Below, one piece after another: positions 5,009-12,284 of a stretch of 12,284 nt of DNA (positions are counted from its first letter, which is position 1; each line of letters begins with the position of its first letter). The DNA is from Bacteroidota bacterium (GTDB lineage: Bacteria; Bacteroidota; Bacteroidia; Bacteroidales; Tenuifilaceae). The stretch lies in NCBI GenBank assembly GCA_023406715.1, contig JAEXVC010000147.1:1-12284 (forward strand). The letters are read 5' to 3'. Made by a program: the position numbers and the translations under genes. Under the pieces are notes generated by a model that ran no database searches, had not been told where the DNA came from, and saw nothing but the letters and a program-made list of their open reading frames with translations.

Positions 5009-7831
5009 ATGGATATAAAATTGGAGTTTCAGCATATTCGAAATCGAATAATTAGTAGGTTGTCACTTCAACATAAGATTTTAATTTTATTTGTTGGTGC
5101 CTCAATTATTATTCTCCTTTTTACCGTATTTTATATTGGTACGAAAGCAAAAAAGAATTCAATTGATGCTGCTCAGGCCCATATTGCTGTTACGGCAGAT
5201 AAACATGCTGAATTCGTTAAGTCCCTGCTTGAAAAGGAACTTTTTATTACAAGAACACTTTCCAGTTCGATATCGAGTAGTAACAAGCTCACTAAGGAAA
5301 AAATATTTGATGTTTACACAAATACTTACAGAAACGTTCTCAGCAACAACCCCGATATTATTGCTGTTTGGGATAGTTGGGAAATGAAATATCTTGACTC
5401 TACTTATCAAAAGGATTATGGACGATATAAAACTACAGCTTGGCGTGAGAACGGAAATATAAAAAGTAAAACAGAGCAAGCAAGTATTAATGGAGATCCT
5501 CCTCAATATTTAAAAATCAAAAAAGAAAATTCTGAAAGTATTGAAGAACCATATTTTGACACATACGACAACAATCAGAACAATAAGATTCTGATGACCA
5601 GTATAATTGTCCCCAACATAATAAATCAAAAATTTGCTGGGGTAGTCGGTGTTGATATTCCCTTAACCAATTACTACGAAATCTTTAAGCAGATAAAGCC
5701 ATTTGAGGATAGCTACGCTTTTTTATTATCGAACACACTTAAGTATGTTGCTTACCCGGATAAAGACTTTATTGGTGAAAGTGCACTAAACGAATATGAA
5801 GAAGTATTCTTAAGGAATGGCGCAATTGATAGAATGAGTAATGGGAATCCGGTTTTCTTTGAGGATTTTGACATAAATGGGGTAATGTCCTATTTCACAA
5901 TTCGGCCAATAAGCGTTGGCGATTGTAAACAACACTGGGCTATGGTGGTAGTTGTCCCAAAAGCAACTATCGTAAACGAATCTATTTTAATGTTCTGGAA
6001 AACTATTATAATTGGTTTTCTCGGAGTTATACTTTTAGCTTTCTTTATTTTCTACTCTTCAAAAAGGTATGTCATTAATCCTATAAGTGTTGTTACAAAT
6101 ACTCTAGAACGATTATCAAAAGGTCATGTTAGCAATGACATGATTTATGCCAATACAAATACCGATGAGATTGGTGTAATGGTTAATCACCTCAATAAAA
6201 CCATTGAAGGATTAACTGAGAAAACAAAGTTTGCAGAGGAAATAGGTTCTGGTAACTATAGCGCCCAACTTAATCTGCTCAGTGACGAGGATGTTCTAGG
6301 AAAATCGCTCATTGAGATGGGTGTAAATCTCAGGACAGCGCAAGAGGAAGAACAAAAACGCAAAATTGAAGACCAAAAAAGGCAATGGATTAATGAGGGT
6401 CTTGCCAAATTTGGCGATATCCTTCGCCAGGATAACGATAAAATTGAGGCCTTATCGGCGAATATCATCAGAAACCTTATTGCATACCTAAATGCAAACC
6501 AGGGTGGATTGTTCATTTATAATGACGATGACCCAAGCAATCCTTTCTTTGACCTATTGGCGGCATATGCCTACAATCGTCAGAAGTTTATTACAAAACA
6601 CATACAAGTTGGCGAGGGATTAATTGGTACATGTGCACTGGAAAAGCAAACCATACATCTAACAAATATTCCTGAGAATTACATTTCAATTTCCTCTGGT
6701 TTAGGAGAAGCAAAGCCAAGAACCTTGCTTATTGTCCCATTAAAGATTGAGGAAAGTGTACTAGGAATTGTTGAGTTAGCCTCGTTTACTAAATTCGAGG
6801 ATTACCACGTCGACTTTGTTGAGAAAGTTGCACAAAGCATAGCCCAAACGCTAACCTCAGTTCGTACCAATATTCGCACAGCGGAGTTGCTTGAGAGAAC
6901 TCAACAACAAGCAGAGGAAATGAAGGCTCAGGAGGAAGAAGTTCGTCAAAACCTAGAGGAACTTGCCACCATTAAGGAGGAATTGGAGAAACGTAACGAC
7001 GAATTCTACGAGAATCAAAAGAACCTTGAATGGGAAAAGACTTTACTTGACGCTTTACTGAACTATCTTCCAGATAAAATCTACTTTAAAGACCTTAAGA
7101 GTCAGTTCGTTAAAGTTAGCAAATCAACACTCCGGTTCTTTGGTCTTGAAAAACAGGAGGAATTGGTTGGTAAATCTGATTTCGACTTCTTTGACGATGA
7201 GCACGCACGCCCAGCATATGAGGATGAACAAAGAATTATTAGAACCGATACACCAGCGATAGGTATTGTTGAAAAAGAGGTTATGTCCGACGGCAGGGTT
7301 ACGTGGGCCGAAACATCAAAATTGCCACTTAAGAATACTTCTGGAGAAACTATAGGAACCTTCGGTATCACTCGCGATATTACTACCTCCAAGTTGATGG
7401 AGGAAGAGATAAACAAGCAAGCAGAAGATGCTTCAAACATTCAAAAGGACCTTATTAAGAAGAATAAGGAAATGGAGAATCTTTACGAAGCAATCAGCAA
7501 CTCAAGTTTTGTTATGGAGTATAATACCGATGGATATATCACATCTGTAAATCAAGCCTACCTAGACCTTCTAGAATACACAATGGATGAGGTTGTAGGA
7601 AAGCATCACTCCTACCAAATGGAGTTCAGCGATGAGCAACGCAAAAATTATAAACTTTTCTGGGAAGAACTTAATAGTGGCATTGTGCGAAAGGAAACAC
7701 ATAAATTTACCGTAAACGATAAAACGTACCTTTTCTTTGAGACATACACACCTCTTAAAGATGAGGACGGTAATGTTTATAAGATTCTTAAAATTGCAGT
7801 TAATGTTAGCCACCTGCTCACCGAGCAGTAA
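5009..7831 (+). CDS. Membrane sensor: dCache-HAMP-GAF-PAS-PAS, no output domain
   Basis: This 940-residue protein has a transmembrane helix at about 23-43 and a periplasmic double-Cache domain at about 48-320. The latter includes an AVWDSWEM segment and the Cache signature KFAGVVGVDIPLTNYYEIF at 208-226. A second transmembrane helix lies at about 331-350 and a HAMP domain at about 352-405 (NPISVVTNTLERLSKG...TDEIGVM). A second HAMP-like linker follows at about 405-455. The GAF domain is at about 465-615 (GEGLIGTCALEKQ; LIVPLKIEESVLGIVELAS). After a long coiled coil at about 620-680 come PAS 1 (682-795, ending GTFGITRDIT) and PAS 2 (825-938). No histidine kinase H-box or ATPase, GGDEF, EAL, methyl-accepting or phosphatase domain follows, and the gene ends just before a clean terminator, so it does not look truncated. 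It probably senses a small periplasmic ligand and signals through protein contacts. The ligand and partner are unknown. Confidence 0.88.
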   Translation: MDIKLEFQHIRNRIISRLSLQHKILILFVGASIIILLFTVFYIGTKAKKNSIDAAQAHIAVTADKHAEFVKSLLEKELFITRTLSSSISSSNKLTKEKIFDVYTNTYRNVLSNNPDIIAVWDSWEMKYLDSTYQKDYGRYKTTAWRENGNIKSKTEQASINGDPPQYLKIKKENSESIEEPYFDTYDNNQNNKILMTSIIVPNIINQKFAGVVGVDIPLTNYYEIFKQIKPFEDSYAFLLSNTLKYVAYPDKDFIGESALNEYEEVFLRNGAIDRMSNGNPVFFEDFDINGVMSYFTIRPISVGDCKQHWAMVVVVPKATIVNESILMFWKTIIIGFLGVILLAFFIFYSSKRYVINPISVVTNTLERLSKGHVSNDMIYANTNTDEIGVMVNHLNKTIEGLTEKTKFAEEIGSGNYSAQLNLLSDEDVLGKSLIEMGVNLRTAQEEEQKRKIEDQKRQWINEGLAKFGDILRQDNDKIEALSANIIRNLIAYLNANQGGLFIYNDDDPSNPFFDLLAAYAYNRQKFITKHIQVGEGLIGTCALEKQTIHLTNIPENYISISSGLGEAKPRTLLIVPLKIEESVLGIVELASFTKFEDYHVDFVEKVAQSIAQTLTSVRTNIRTAELLERTQQQAEEMKAQEEEVRQNLEELATIKEELEKRNDEFYENQKNLEWEKTLLDALLNYLPDKIYFKDLKSQFVKVSKSTLRFFGLEKQEELVGKSDFDFFDDEHARPAYEDEQRIIRTDTPAIGIVEKEVMSDGRVTWAETSKLPLKNTSGETIGTFGITRDITTSKLMEEEINKQAEDASNIQKDLIKKNKEMENLYEAISNSSFVMEYNTDGYITSVNQAYLDLLEYTMDEVVGKHHSYQMEFSDEQRKNYKLFWEELNSGIVRKETHKFTVNDKTYLFFETYTPLKDEDGNVYKILKIAVNVSHLLTEQ

Positions 7832-7848
7832 AGTATAAAAAGGAATAC

Positions 7849-7880
7849 TTAGGCTCAGGTAAACTGAGCCTAAATTTTTT
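7849..7880 (+). terminator. Intrinsic terminator after the sensor gene
   Basis: The perfect 10-bp stem TTAGGCTCAG (7849-7858) / CTGAGCCTAA (7864-7873) has a five-base loop GTAAA and is followed by ATTTTTT. It lies 17 bases after the sensor stop codon and ends 8 bases before the dgt ATG. A smaller 6-bp hairpin, AAGTAT (7831-7836) / ATACTT (7845-7850), sits just upstream and shares two bases with the terminator stem. Confidence 0.93.
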
Positions 7881-7888
7881 AGAAAACT

Positions 7889-9208
7889 ATGAACTGGATT
7901 CAACTACTCAACTCAAATAGATTTGGCGCCGAAATAACATCGCAAACGTCGGCCGATAGCACTAGAACCGATTTTCAACGCGATTACGACAGGATTATCT
8001 TCTCCTCGCCTTTCCGACGATTACAGAATAAAACTCAGGTTTTTCCATTGCCAGGTGTAATATTCGTTCATAACAGATTAACTCATAGCCTTGAGGTTTC
8101 GAGCGTAGGAAGGTCGCTCGGAAATAGCGTTCTAGAACTGATTGAAAAGGAATTAACGGAACAAGAACGGTTAATTATAAATCAAATTCCTACGGTAGTT
8201 TCAGCAGCTTGTTTAGCACACGATTTGGGAAATCCACCTTTTGGACATAGCGGCGAGGAGGCAATTCGAAAATACTTTACCGACAATGAAAGTATTTATA
8301 AAAACTTAGTTGATGAGTGGGAATGGAATGATTTAACCCGTTTTGAGGGTAACGCCAATGCGCTCCGCCTACTAACGCATCAGTTCAATGGCCGCAGGGT
8401 TGGTGGATACAGACTTAGCAATGCAGTGCTTGCTTCAATACTGAAATACCCTTACTCATCAACCTTAGGTAAAAAGAAGTATGGCTACTTTAAAGCCGAA
8501 TCGGATGTTTTCAACAGTATTGCCTATGCCACTGGGCTTACAAAAAATCCTAGCGGAGAGTTTTGTCGGCATCCTCTGGTTTACCTAGTTGAAGCCGCCG
8601 ATGATATTTGCTACCAAATAATGGATATTGAGGATGCCCATAAACTTGGTATACTCTCTACCGAGAAAACTATTGAGCTATACAGAGCATTTTTTGATGA
8701 CGATAACGACAGTAAAAAGAACTCGATAAACACCACTCTCAATGAGGTTACAGACCTCAATGAGCAAGTTGCATACTTACGTGCAATAGTAATTAGCAAA
8801 TTAGTGGAGAACTGCGCAAGAATCTTTGCTAAAAATTACAACAAAATAATGGATGGTGAGCCAATTAAACCTTTGGTTGATAGTTTAACTGGGGCGCAGA
8901 TGGATGCAATGGAAACAATTAAACACCTGGCTATTAGCAAGGTATACAACCACCGGAAAGTTGTTGAGATTGAAATTGCTGGTTTTCAGATTCTAAGTTC
9001 ACTACTCGATATTTTTTGTCAAGCTGTACTAAACCCAAAAACTGGGCATTCCAAAAAGGTTATTCAACTAATCCCAGAGCAGTTTAAGGTTGATGGTAGT
9101 AACTACGAAAAAATACTCTCTGTTCTAGATTTTGTTTCAGGTATGACCGACGTTTACGCCCTAGAAACTTACAGGCTGATAAAGGGTATTAACTTGCCAA
9201 CATTGTAG
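7889..9208 (+). CDS. dgt: Deoxyguanosinetriphosphate triphosphohydrolase (dNTPase), HD superfamily
   Basis: The protein has 439 residues. The family hydrolyses dNTPs to the deoxynucleoside plus tripolyphosphate in the cytoplasm, tuning or protecting dNTP pools. The opening MNWIQLLNSNRFG and DYDRIIFSSPFRRLQNKTQVFPLPG (33-56) are diagnostic of the Dgt group and fix the start. The HD metal ligands are visible: H66 in RLTHSLEV, H111-D112 in LAHDLGNPPFGHSGEE, and an aspartate at 238 or 239 in VEAADDICY. RFEGNANALRLLTHQ (151-165) is another family signature. The start codon follows an intrinsic terminator by only 8 bases and no Shine-Dalgarno is visible, so its promoter must overlap the terminator, or expression depends on read-through. 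It converges with the prenyl synthase gene with only 5 bases between the two stop codons. Exact dNTP preference cannot be read from the sequence. Confidence 0.95.
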   Translation: MNWIQLLNSNRFGAEITSQTSADSTRTDFQRDYDRIIFSSPFRRLQNKTQVFPLPGVIFVHNRLTHSLEVSSVGRSLGNSVLELIEKELTEQERLIINQIPTVVSAACLAHDLGNPPFGHSGEEAIRKYFTDNESIYKNLVDEWEWNDLTRFEGNANALRLLTHQFNGRRVGGYRLSNAVLASILKYPYSSTLGKKKYGYFKAESDVFNSIAYATGLTKNPSGEFCRHPLVYLVEAADDICYQIMDIEDAHKLGILSTEKTIELYRAFFDDDNDSKKNSINTTLNEVTDLNEQVAYLRAIVISKLVENCARIFAKNYNKIMDGEPIKPLVDSLTGAQMDAMETIKHLAISKVYNHRKVVEIEIAGFQILSSLLDIFCQAVLNPKTGHSKKVIQLIPEQFKVDGSNYEKILSVLDFVSGMTDVYALETYRLIKGINLPTL

Positions 9209-9213
9209 TGTTC

Positions 9214-10182
9214 TTATTTCTTCCGCTCAACCACAAAGTTAGTTAGCAGCTCCATCGATTTTCGGTACTCCGATTCGGGAAACGATTTAAGTATTTCCAG
9301 AGATTTATCTCTAAACGAATTCATTTGCTGAATGGTGTAATCCAAACCGCCATTCCTATTCACAAAATCGACCACTTCGGTTATTGTGCTGCTCTTTTTG
9401 CTATTATGACGTATACGGTTAAGAATTCGTTTACTTTCCTTTGGCTCTGCAACGGATAATGAATAGATTAAAGGTAGAGTTAGTTTTTTCTCCTTAATAT
9501 CGTTGCCTGTTGGCTTACCAATTACTCCACTAGGTTGATAGTCGAACAAATCGTCGCGAATTTGGAAAGCGATACCTAGGTTTGTTCCAAATTCCTTCAT
9601 CAAAGCCACATTATCCGCCGATGCTCCAGCCGATATTGCGCCATTGGCGCAACACGATGCAATTAGCGATGCTGTCTTTTTGCGGATTATCTCGTAGTAA
9701 ATCTCCTCATCTATATTCATCTTGCGAGAGCGCTCAATCTGCAAAAGTTCTCCCTCGCTCATCTCCTTTACTGCTTCGCTCATCACTCTTAACAACTCAA
9801 ACTGATTGTTCTCAATTGCCACAAGCAAACCGCGCGACAAAAGATAATCGCCAACAAGAACCGCTACCTTAGAACGCCAAAGTGCATTTATAGAGAAAAA
9901 ACCTCTACGTTCGTAAGCCTCATCAACCACATCGTCGTGAATTAAGGTTGCAGTATGCAACAACTCTATCATCCCTGCGGCAACATAAGTTTCATCGCCA
10001 ATTTTGCCGTTTAGTCCTGCAGAAAGGAATACAATCATTGGGCGGAGCTGCTTCCCCTTGCGTCGAAATACATAGTTTGTAATTACATCGAGCAGGGAAA
10101 CCTTGGTGCTCATATGCTCCTTAAAGTAAGGCTCAAATCGTTTAAGGTCGTCGTTAATTGGCTGTTTAATAGTATCGAGCAT
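9214..10182 (-). CDS. ispB: Long-chain all-trans polyprenyl diphosphate synthase (IspB-like)
   Basis: The protein has 322 residues when started at the ATG at 10180-10182. A longer frame beginning with TTG at 10254 would add 24 residues (MFVLKFSKNYGYFALDFLIN...) that the family normally lacks, so the shorter form is preferred. It condenses isopentenyl diphosphate onto an allylic primer to build a long all-trans chain, probably the menaquinone side chain. Motifs: GKQLRP at 43-48, first aspartate-rich motif LIHDDVVDEAYERRG with D83, D84 and D87, GDYLLSRG at 111-118, KKTASLIASCC at 168-178, and second motif FQIRDDLFDY with D210, D211 and D214. Small residues (HTAT) just before the first motif fit a long-chain product rather than farnesyl or geranylgeranyl diphosphate. 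The exact chain length is not readable. The gene is divergent from the ArsR gene and convergent with dgt. Confidence 0.92.
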   Translation of the reverse strand: MLDTIKQPINDDLKRFEPYFKEHMSTKVSLLDVITNYVFRRKGKQLRPMIVFLSAGLNGKIGDETYVAAGMIELLHTATLIHDDVVDEAYERRGFFSINALWRSKVAVLVGDYLLSRGLLVAIENNQFELLRVMSEAVKEMSEGELLQIERSRKMNIDEEIYYEIIRKKTASLIASCCANGAISAGASADNVALMKEFGTNLGIAFQIRDDLFDYQPSGVIGKPTGNDIKEKKLTLPLIYSLSVAEPKESKRILNRIRHNSKKSSTITEVVDFVNRNGGLDYTIQQMNSFRDKSLEILKSFPESEYRKSMELLTNFVVERKK

Positions 10183-10324
10183 CGCTGGATTTAGGTTAAT
10201 CAGAAAATCTAAAGCAAAATAACCATAATTTTTCGAAAACTTAAGAACAAACAAAATCTAATTGCTAATTGTTTTAAATCATACTAAAATTTAAAAGCAT
10301 AAATAAGCAACAAAATAAATTATT

Positions 10325-10349
10325 AATATATTTGCATGCATTAAATATT
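10325..10349. promoter_or_regulatory. Candidate ArsR operator (imperfect palindrome)
   Basis: The perfect 8-bp palindrome TGCATGCA (10333-10340) is flanked by AATATATT on the left and TTAAATATT on the right, which pair imperfectly. It overlaps the -7 element and the expected transcription start of the ArsR gene, where an autoregulatory operator would block transcription. No known ArsR operator consensus is matched exactly. Confidence 0.3.
10327..10334 (+). promoter_or_regulatory. Bacteroidota -7 promoter element upstream of arsR
   Basis: TATATTTG is an exact match to the Bacteroidota -7 consensus TAnnTTTG. It lies 38 bases before the ATG of the ArsR gene, implying a leader of roughly 30 bases. 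No TTTG -33 element stands at the expected spacing, so the call rests on the -7 box and its position. Confidence 0.5.
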
Positions 10350-10372
10350 TTCTGATTAACACGTAGTTATAA

Positions 10373-10672
10373 ATGGTACAGATTAAAGAACTAAAGATTG
10401 AACAGCTTGAGCAAGCAGCCAATATGCTTAAAGCAATTGCTCACCCTATGCGGATTGCGATTATAAGTTTACTTGAAGATAACAAAAAACTCACCGTAAC
10501 CGAAATACACGAAACGCTAAAGATTGAACAATCAACAGCATCGCATCATCTGGGGATTTTAAAAGATAAAGGAGTGCTTTCCTGTAAACGTGATGGCAAA
10601 AACACTCACTACTTCCTAAGGAACGAAAATTTAGGTAAGATTTTGGATTGCGTTGGCCGTTGCGCAGTGTAG
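10373..10672 (+). CDS. ArsR/SmtB-family winged-helix transcriptional regulator
   Basis: This 99-residue cytoplasmic, probably dimeric, DNA-binding protein has the typical ArsR opening LKAIAHPMRIAIISLLEDN (19-37). The helix-turn-helix TVTEIHETLKIEQSTASHHLGILKDKGVL spans 41-69, followed by the beta wing LSCKRDGKNTHYFL at 69-82. The alpha-3 metal motif of ArsR/SmtB (ELCVCDL-like) is absent; EIHETLKI stands in its place. Cysteines are found only at 71, 93 and 97, the last two as CVGRC at the extreme C-terminus. The effector may therefore be a metal bound at an unusual site, a thiol or redox signal, or nothing. Its own promoter (TATATTTG at 10327) and an overlapping palindrome suggest autoregulation. 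The gene is followed 16 bases later by a CvpA-family membrane protein, so they likely share a transcript. Confidence 0.9.
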   Translation: MVQIKELKIEQLEQAANMLKAIAHPMRIAIISLLEDNKKLTVTEIHETLKIEQSTASHHLGILKDKGVLSCKRDGKNTHYFLRNENLGKILDCVGRCAV

Positions 10673-10688
10673 TTTAATATTTCTGGCA

Positions 10689-11228
10689 ATGACTTTTTAT
10701 GTAATTGATATTATACTAGTAGGATTGCTAATTCTTGGCGCAATTCGGGGCTTCACAAAAGGCCTAGTTGCGCAACTATTCTCATTAGCAGCATTACTGT
10801 TAGGAATTTGGGGAGCAATCAGATTCTCGGATTACACCGCAACATTCCTGGCAGAGCAATTCAACTTTAACAATCAATACCTACCACTAATATCCTTTGC
10901 ATTTACCTTTGCGGTAATTGTTATTGCAATTCACTTTTTAGGTAAACTAATCGAAGGATTTTTCGACTTAACCGTTCTAGGCATAGTAAATAAAATATCG
11001 GGACTTATTTTCGGGATAATTATGAATGCTTTTATTATTAGTGTGATAATTGTTCTGGTTGAAAAGGTTAACGTTAGAACCAAATTTTACACCAAGGAGG
11101 AGGCCGAAAAATCTTACGTTTACAAACCTTTATCCAAATTAGCTCCTGCTGTCTTTCCTTACTTGCACTTTGAATCGATTAGGGATTCCTTGAAGGAACG
11201 ACTCAAAACCGAAAATTCAAAGGAGTAA
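10689..11228 (+). CDS. CvpA-family inner-membrane protein
   Basis: The protein has 179 residues from the ATG at 10689. A longer reading from TTG at 10653 would overlap the ArsR gene and add an unlikely MAVAQCSLIFLA, so it is not used. The CvpA signature is clear at the N-terminus: VIDIILVGLLILGAIRGFTKGLVAQLFSL (5-33), with the conserved D, RG and KG positions. Four transmembrane helices lie at about 4-21, 28-47, 65-88 and 104-125, followed by a charged tail rich in K and E at about 126-179. CvpA is needed for colicin V export in Escherichia coli and is linked to envelope stress and bile resistance in enterobacteria. Its biochemical function is unknown, and no bacteriocin genes are present here. 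It follows arsR by 16 bases. Confidence 0.88.
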   Translation: MTFYVIDIILVGLLILGAIRGFTKGLVAQLFSLAALLLGIWGAIRFSDYTATFLAEQFNFNNQYLPLISFAFTFAVIVIAIHFLGKLIEGFFDLTVLGIVNKISGLIFGIIMNAFIISVIIVLVEKVNVRTKFYTKEEAEKSYVYKPLSKLAPAVFPYLHFESIRDSLKERLKTENSKE

Positions 11229-11339
11229 TTAAATTCAACATCGAATTTATTTCCAAAACCTTCTTATAGAATAAGGTTGAAAACTCATATCTTTGGAGCT
11301 ACAAAATTTAGTGGTTAAGTATTTTAATTTTATACAGCG
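11229..11339. promoter_or_regulatory. Intergenic region and promoter of tyrS
   Basis: This 111-base AT-rich gap holds TATCTTTG at 11288-11295, an exact Bacteroidota -7 element (TAnnTTTG), 44 bases before the tyrS ATG. No -33 TTTG is visible at the usual distance. A weak 6-bp hairpin, AACCTT (11257-11262) / AAGGTT (11273-11278), has no T-run. No T-box leader is apparent, and the gap is too short for one. Confidence 0.5.
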
Positions 11340-12284
11340 ATGAATTTTATTGAGGAACTCAAATGGCGTGGAATGATTCACGACATTATGCCTGGCACCG
11401 AGGAACAACTTGCCAAAGAAATGACAACAGCCTACGTGGGAATTGACCCTACAGCAGACTCCCTACATATTGGACACCTTGTATCAGTAATGATGCTTAT
11501 CCATTTTCAGCGCTGCGGTCACAGACCAGTAGTACTTGTTGGTGGTGCAACCGGTATGATTGGTGACCCCTCGGGTAAATCGCAAGAACGAAACTTGCTT
11601 GATGAGGCAACGCTTCGTCACAACCAGGAGTGCTTAAAAAAGCAACTTTCACACTTCCTCGATTTCGAGTCCAAAGAGGCCAACGCCGCTGTTATGGTGA
11701 ACAACTACGATTGGATGAAGGAATTCTCTTTCCTATCGTTCATTCGCGATATTGGTAAGCATCTCACCGTAAACTATATGATGAGCAAGGATTCTGTGAA
11801 GAAACGCTTAAGCGCCGAATCCTCTGCAGGAATGTCGTTCACAGAGTTTACGTACCAACTAGTTCAGGGGACAGATTTTTTACATCTATACCAAGCGTTG
11901 AACTGCAAGTTGCAAATGGGCGGTTCGGACCAATGGGGTAACATTACCACTGGAACTGAATTAATCCGCAGGAAACTTGGAGGCGAAGCATACGCATTAA
12001 CCTGTCCGCTTATAACCAAAGCTGATGGTGGAAAGTTTGGTAAAACTGAGCAGGGTAACGTATGGCTGGATAAAAAATTAACATCGCCATATAAGTTTTA
12101 CCAGTTCTGGCTAAACACATCGGACGAGGATGCTGAGAAGTACATCAAAATTTTCACACTTCTTCCTCGTAATGAAATTGAGACACTTATTGAGGAGCAC
12201 AAGCAAGCGCCACACGAACGTAAACTACAACGAAGACTTGCCCGTGAGATTACCATAATGTCTCACTCCGAGGAGGATTACAAC
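11340..12284 (+). CDS. tyrS: Tyrosyl-tRNA synthetase, N-terminal 315 residues (partial)
   Basis: The frame opens at the ATG at 11340 and runs without a stop to the window edge. It covers the whole class I catalytic domain and part of the anticodon-binding domain; full-length proteins have roughly 420-430 residues. It attaches tyrosine to tRNA-Tyr in the cytoplasm. Motifs: the tyrosine and ATP pocket YVGIDPTADSLHIGH at 32-46 with the HIGH box at 43-46, GGATGMIGDPSGK at 68-80, FTYQLVQGTDFLHLY at 170-184, LQMGGSDQWGNI at 191-202, and the KMSKS-loop equivalent KFGKT at 232-236, which is the usual form in bacterial TyrRS. The C-terminal S4 domain would lie beyond the window. An exact TAnnTTTG promoter element precedes it. 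The gene appears normal, with no missing motif. Confidence 0.96.
   Translation, partial: MNFIEELKWRGMIHDIMPGTEEQLAKEMTTAYVGIDPTADSLHIGHLVSVMMLIHFQRCGHRPVVLVGGATGMIGDPSGKSQERNLLDEATLRHNQECLKKQLSHFLDFESKEANAAVMVNNYDWMKEFSFLSFIRDIGKHLTVNYMMSKDSVKKRLSAESSAGMSFTEFTYQLVQGTDFLHLYQALNCKLQMGGSDQWGNITTGTELIRRKLGGEAYALTCPLITKADGGKFGKTEQGNVWLDKKLTSPYKFYQFWLNTSDEDAEKYIKIFTLLPRNEIETLIEEHKQAPHERKLQRRLAREITIMSHSEEDYN

Noticed and set aside
5009..7831. Sensor histidine kinase
   Set aside because: No H-box, N, G1 or G2 ATPase motifs appear anywhere after the PAS domains; the protein ends at the second PAS.
10183..10254. Extended N-terminus of the prenyl synthase from a TTG codon
   Set aside because: The extra 24 residues are not typical of the family, and an ATG at 10180-10182 gives the expected N-terminus.
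10653..10688. Extended N-terminus of the CvpA protein from a TTG codon
   Set aside because: It would overlap the end of arsR, and the CvpA signature begins directly after the ATG at 10689.
10689..11228. Bacteriocin export locus
   Set aside because: CvpA homologues are widespread, and no peptide precursor, immunity gene or ABC exporter is nearby.
11257..11278. Hairpin AACCTT/AAGGTT as a terminator after cvpA
   Set aside because: The stem is only 6 bp with a 10-base loop and there is no T-run.

Overview
The window is about 62% A+T and carries ordinary, unbroken chromosomal genes of a Bacteroidota bacterium, most likely of the order Bacteroidales. The reasons are a PorZ-type component of the type IX secretion system (T9SS), which is restricted to this phylum; start codons without clear Shine-Dalgarno sequences; two matches to the Bacteroidota -7 promoter element TAnnTTTG; and protein families typical of the group (HAMP-GAF-PAS sensors, a long-chain prenyl synthase, Bacteroidota-type CvpA). 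I saw no phage, transposon, CRISPR, tRNA or rRNA features.

Layout. (1) Positions 1-2271, minus strand, read right to left: a tandem universal stress protein (USP), XTP/dITP diphosphatase (rdgB) and the start of porZ, which runs off the left edge. The 4-base and 56-base gaps suggest one operon. (2) Positions 2272-2514: a divergent, very AT-rich regulatory region of about 240 bases. It holds a perfect 14-bp inverted repeat enclosing two smaller hairpins. (3) Positions 2515-7831, plus strand: a membrane-anchored class III adenylate cyclase fused to an HD phosphohydrolase domain, a second tandem USP, and a 940-residue dCache-HAMP-GAF-PAS-PAS sensor with no recognisable output domain. A textbook intrinsic terminator follows at 7849-7880. 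(4) Positions 7889-9208: a dNTP triphosphohydrolase (dgt), whose start codon lies only 8 bases after that terminator. (5) Positions 9214-10182, minus strand: a long-chain polyprenyl diphosphate synthase, tail to tail with dgt. (6) Positions 10373-12284, plus strand: a small ArsR-type regulator, a CvpA-family membrane protein and the first 315 residues of tyrosyl-tRNA synthetase (tyrS), cut by the right edge.

How the genes may work together. The most interesting segment is about 1.5-7.8 kb: USP, divergent structured region, adenylate cyclase-HD, USP, sensor. The cyclase has all six canonical adenylate cyclase residues, and the fused HD domain has a YHNxxH...HD...D arrangement reminiscent of phosphodiesterases. 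The protein could therefore both make and break a cyclic nucleotide. Both flanking USPs lack the canonical ATP-binding glycine loop, and some USPs elsewhere bind cAMP. A local cAMP circuit is therefore a reasonable but untested hypothesis. The remaining genes are housekeeping: nucleotide-pool sanitation (rdgB, dgt), quinone side-chain synthesis, tRNA charging and secretion.
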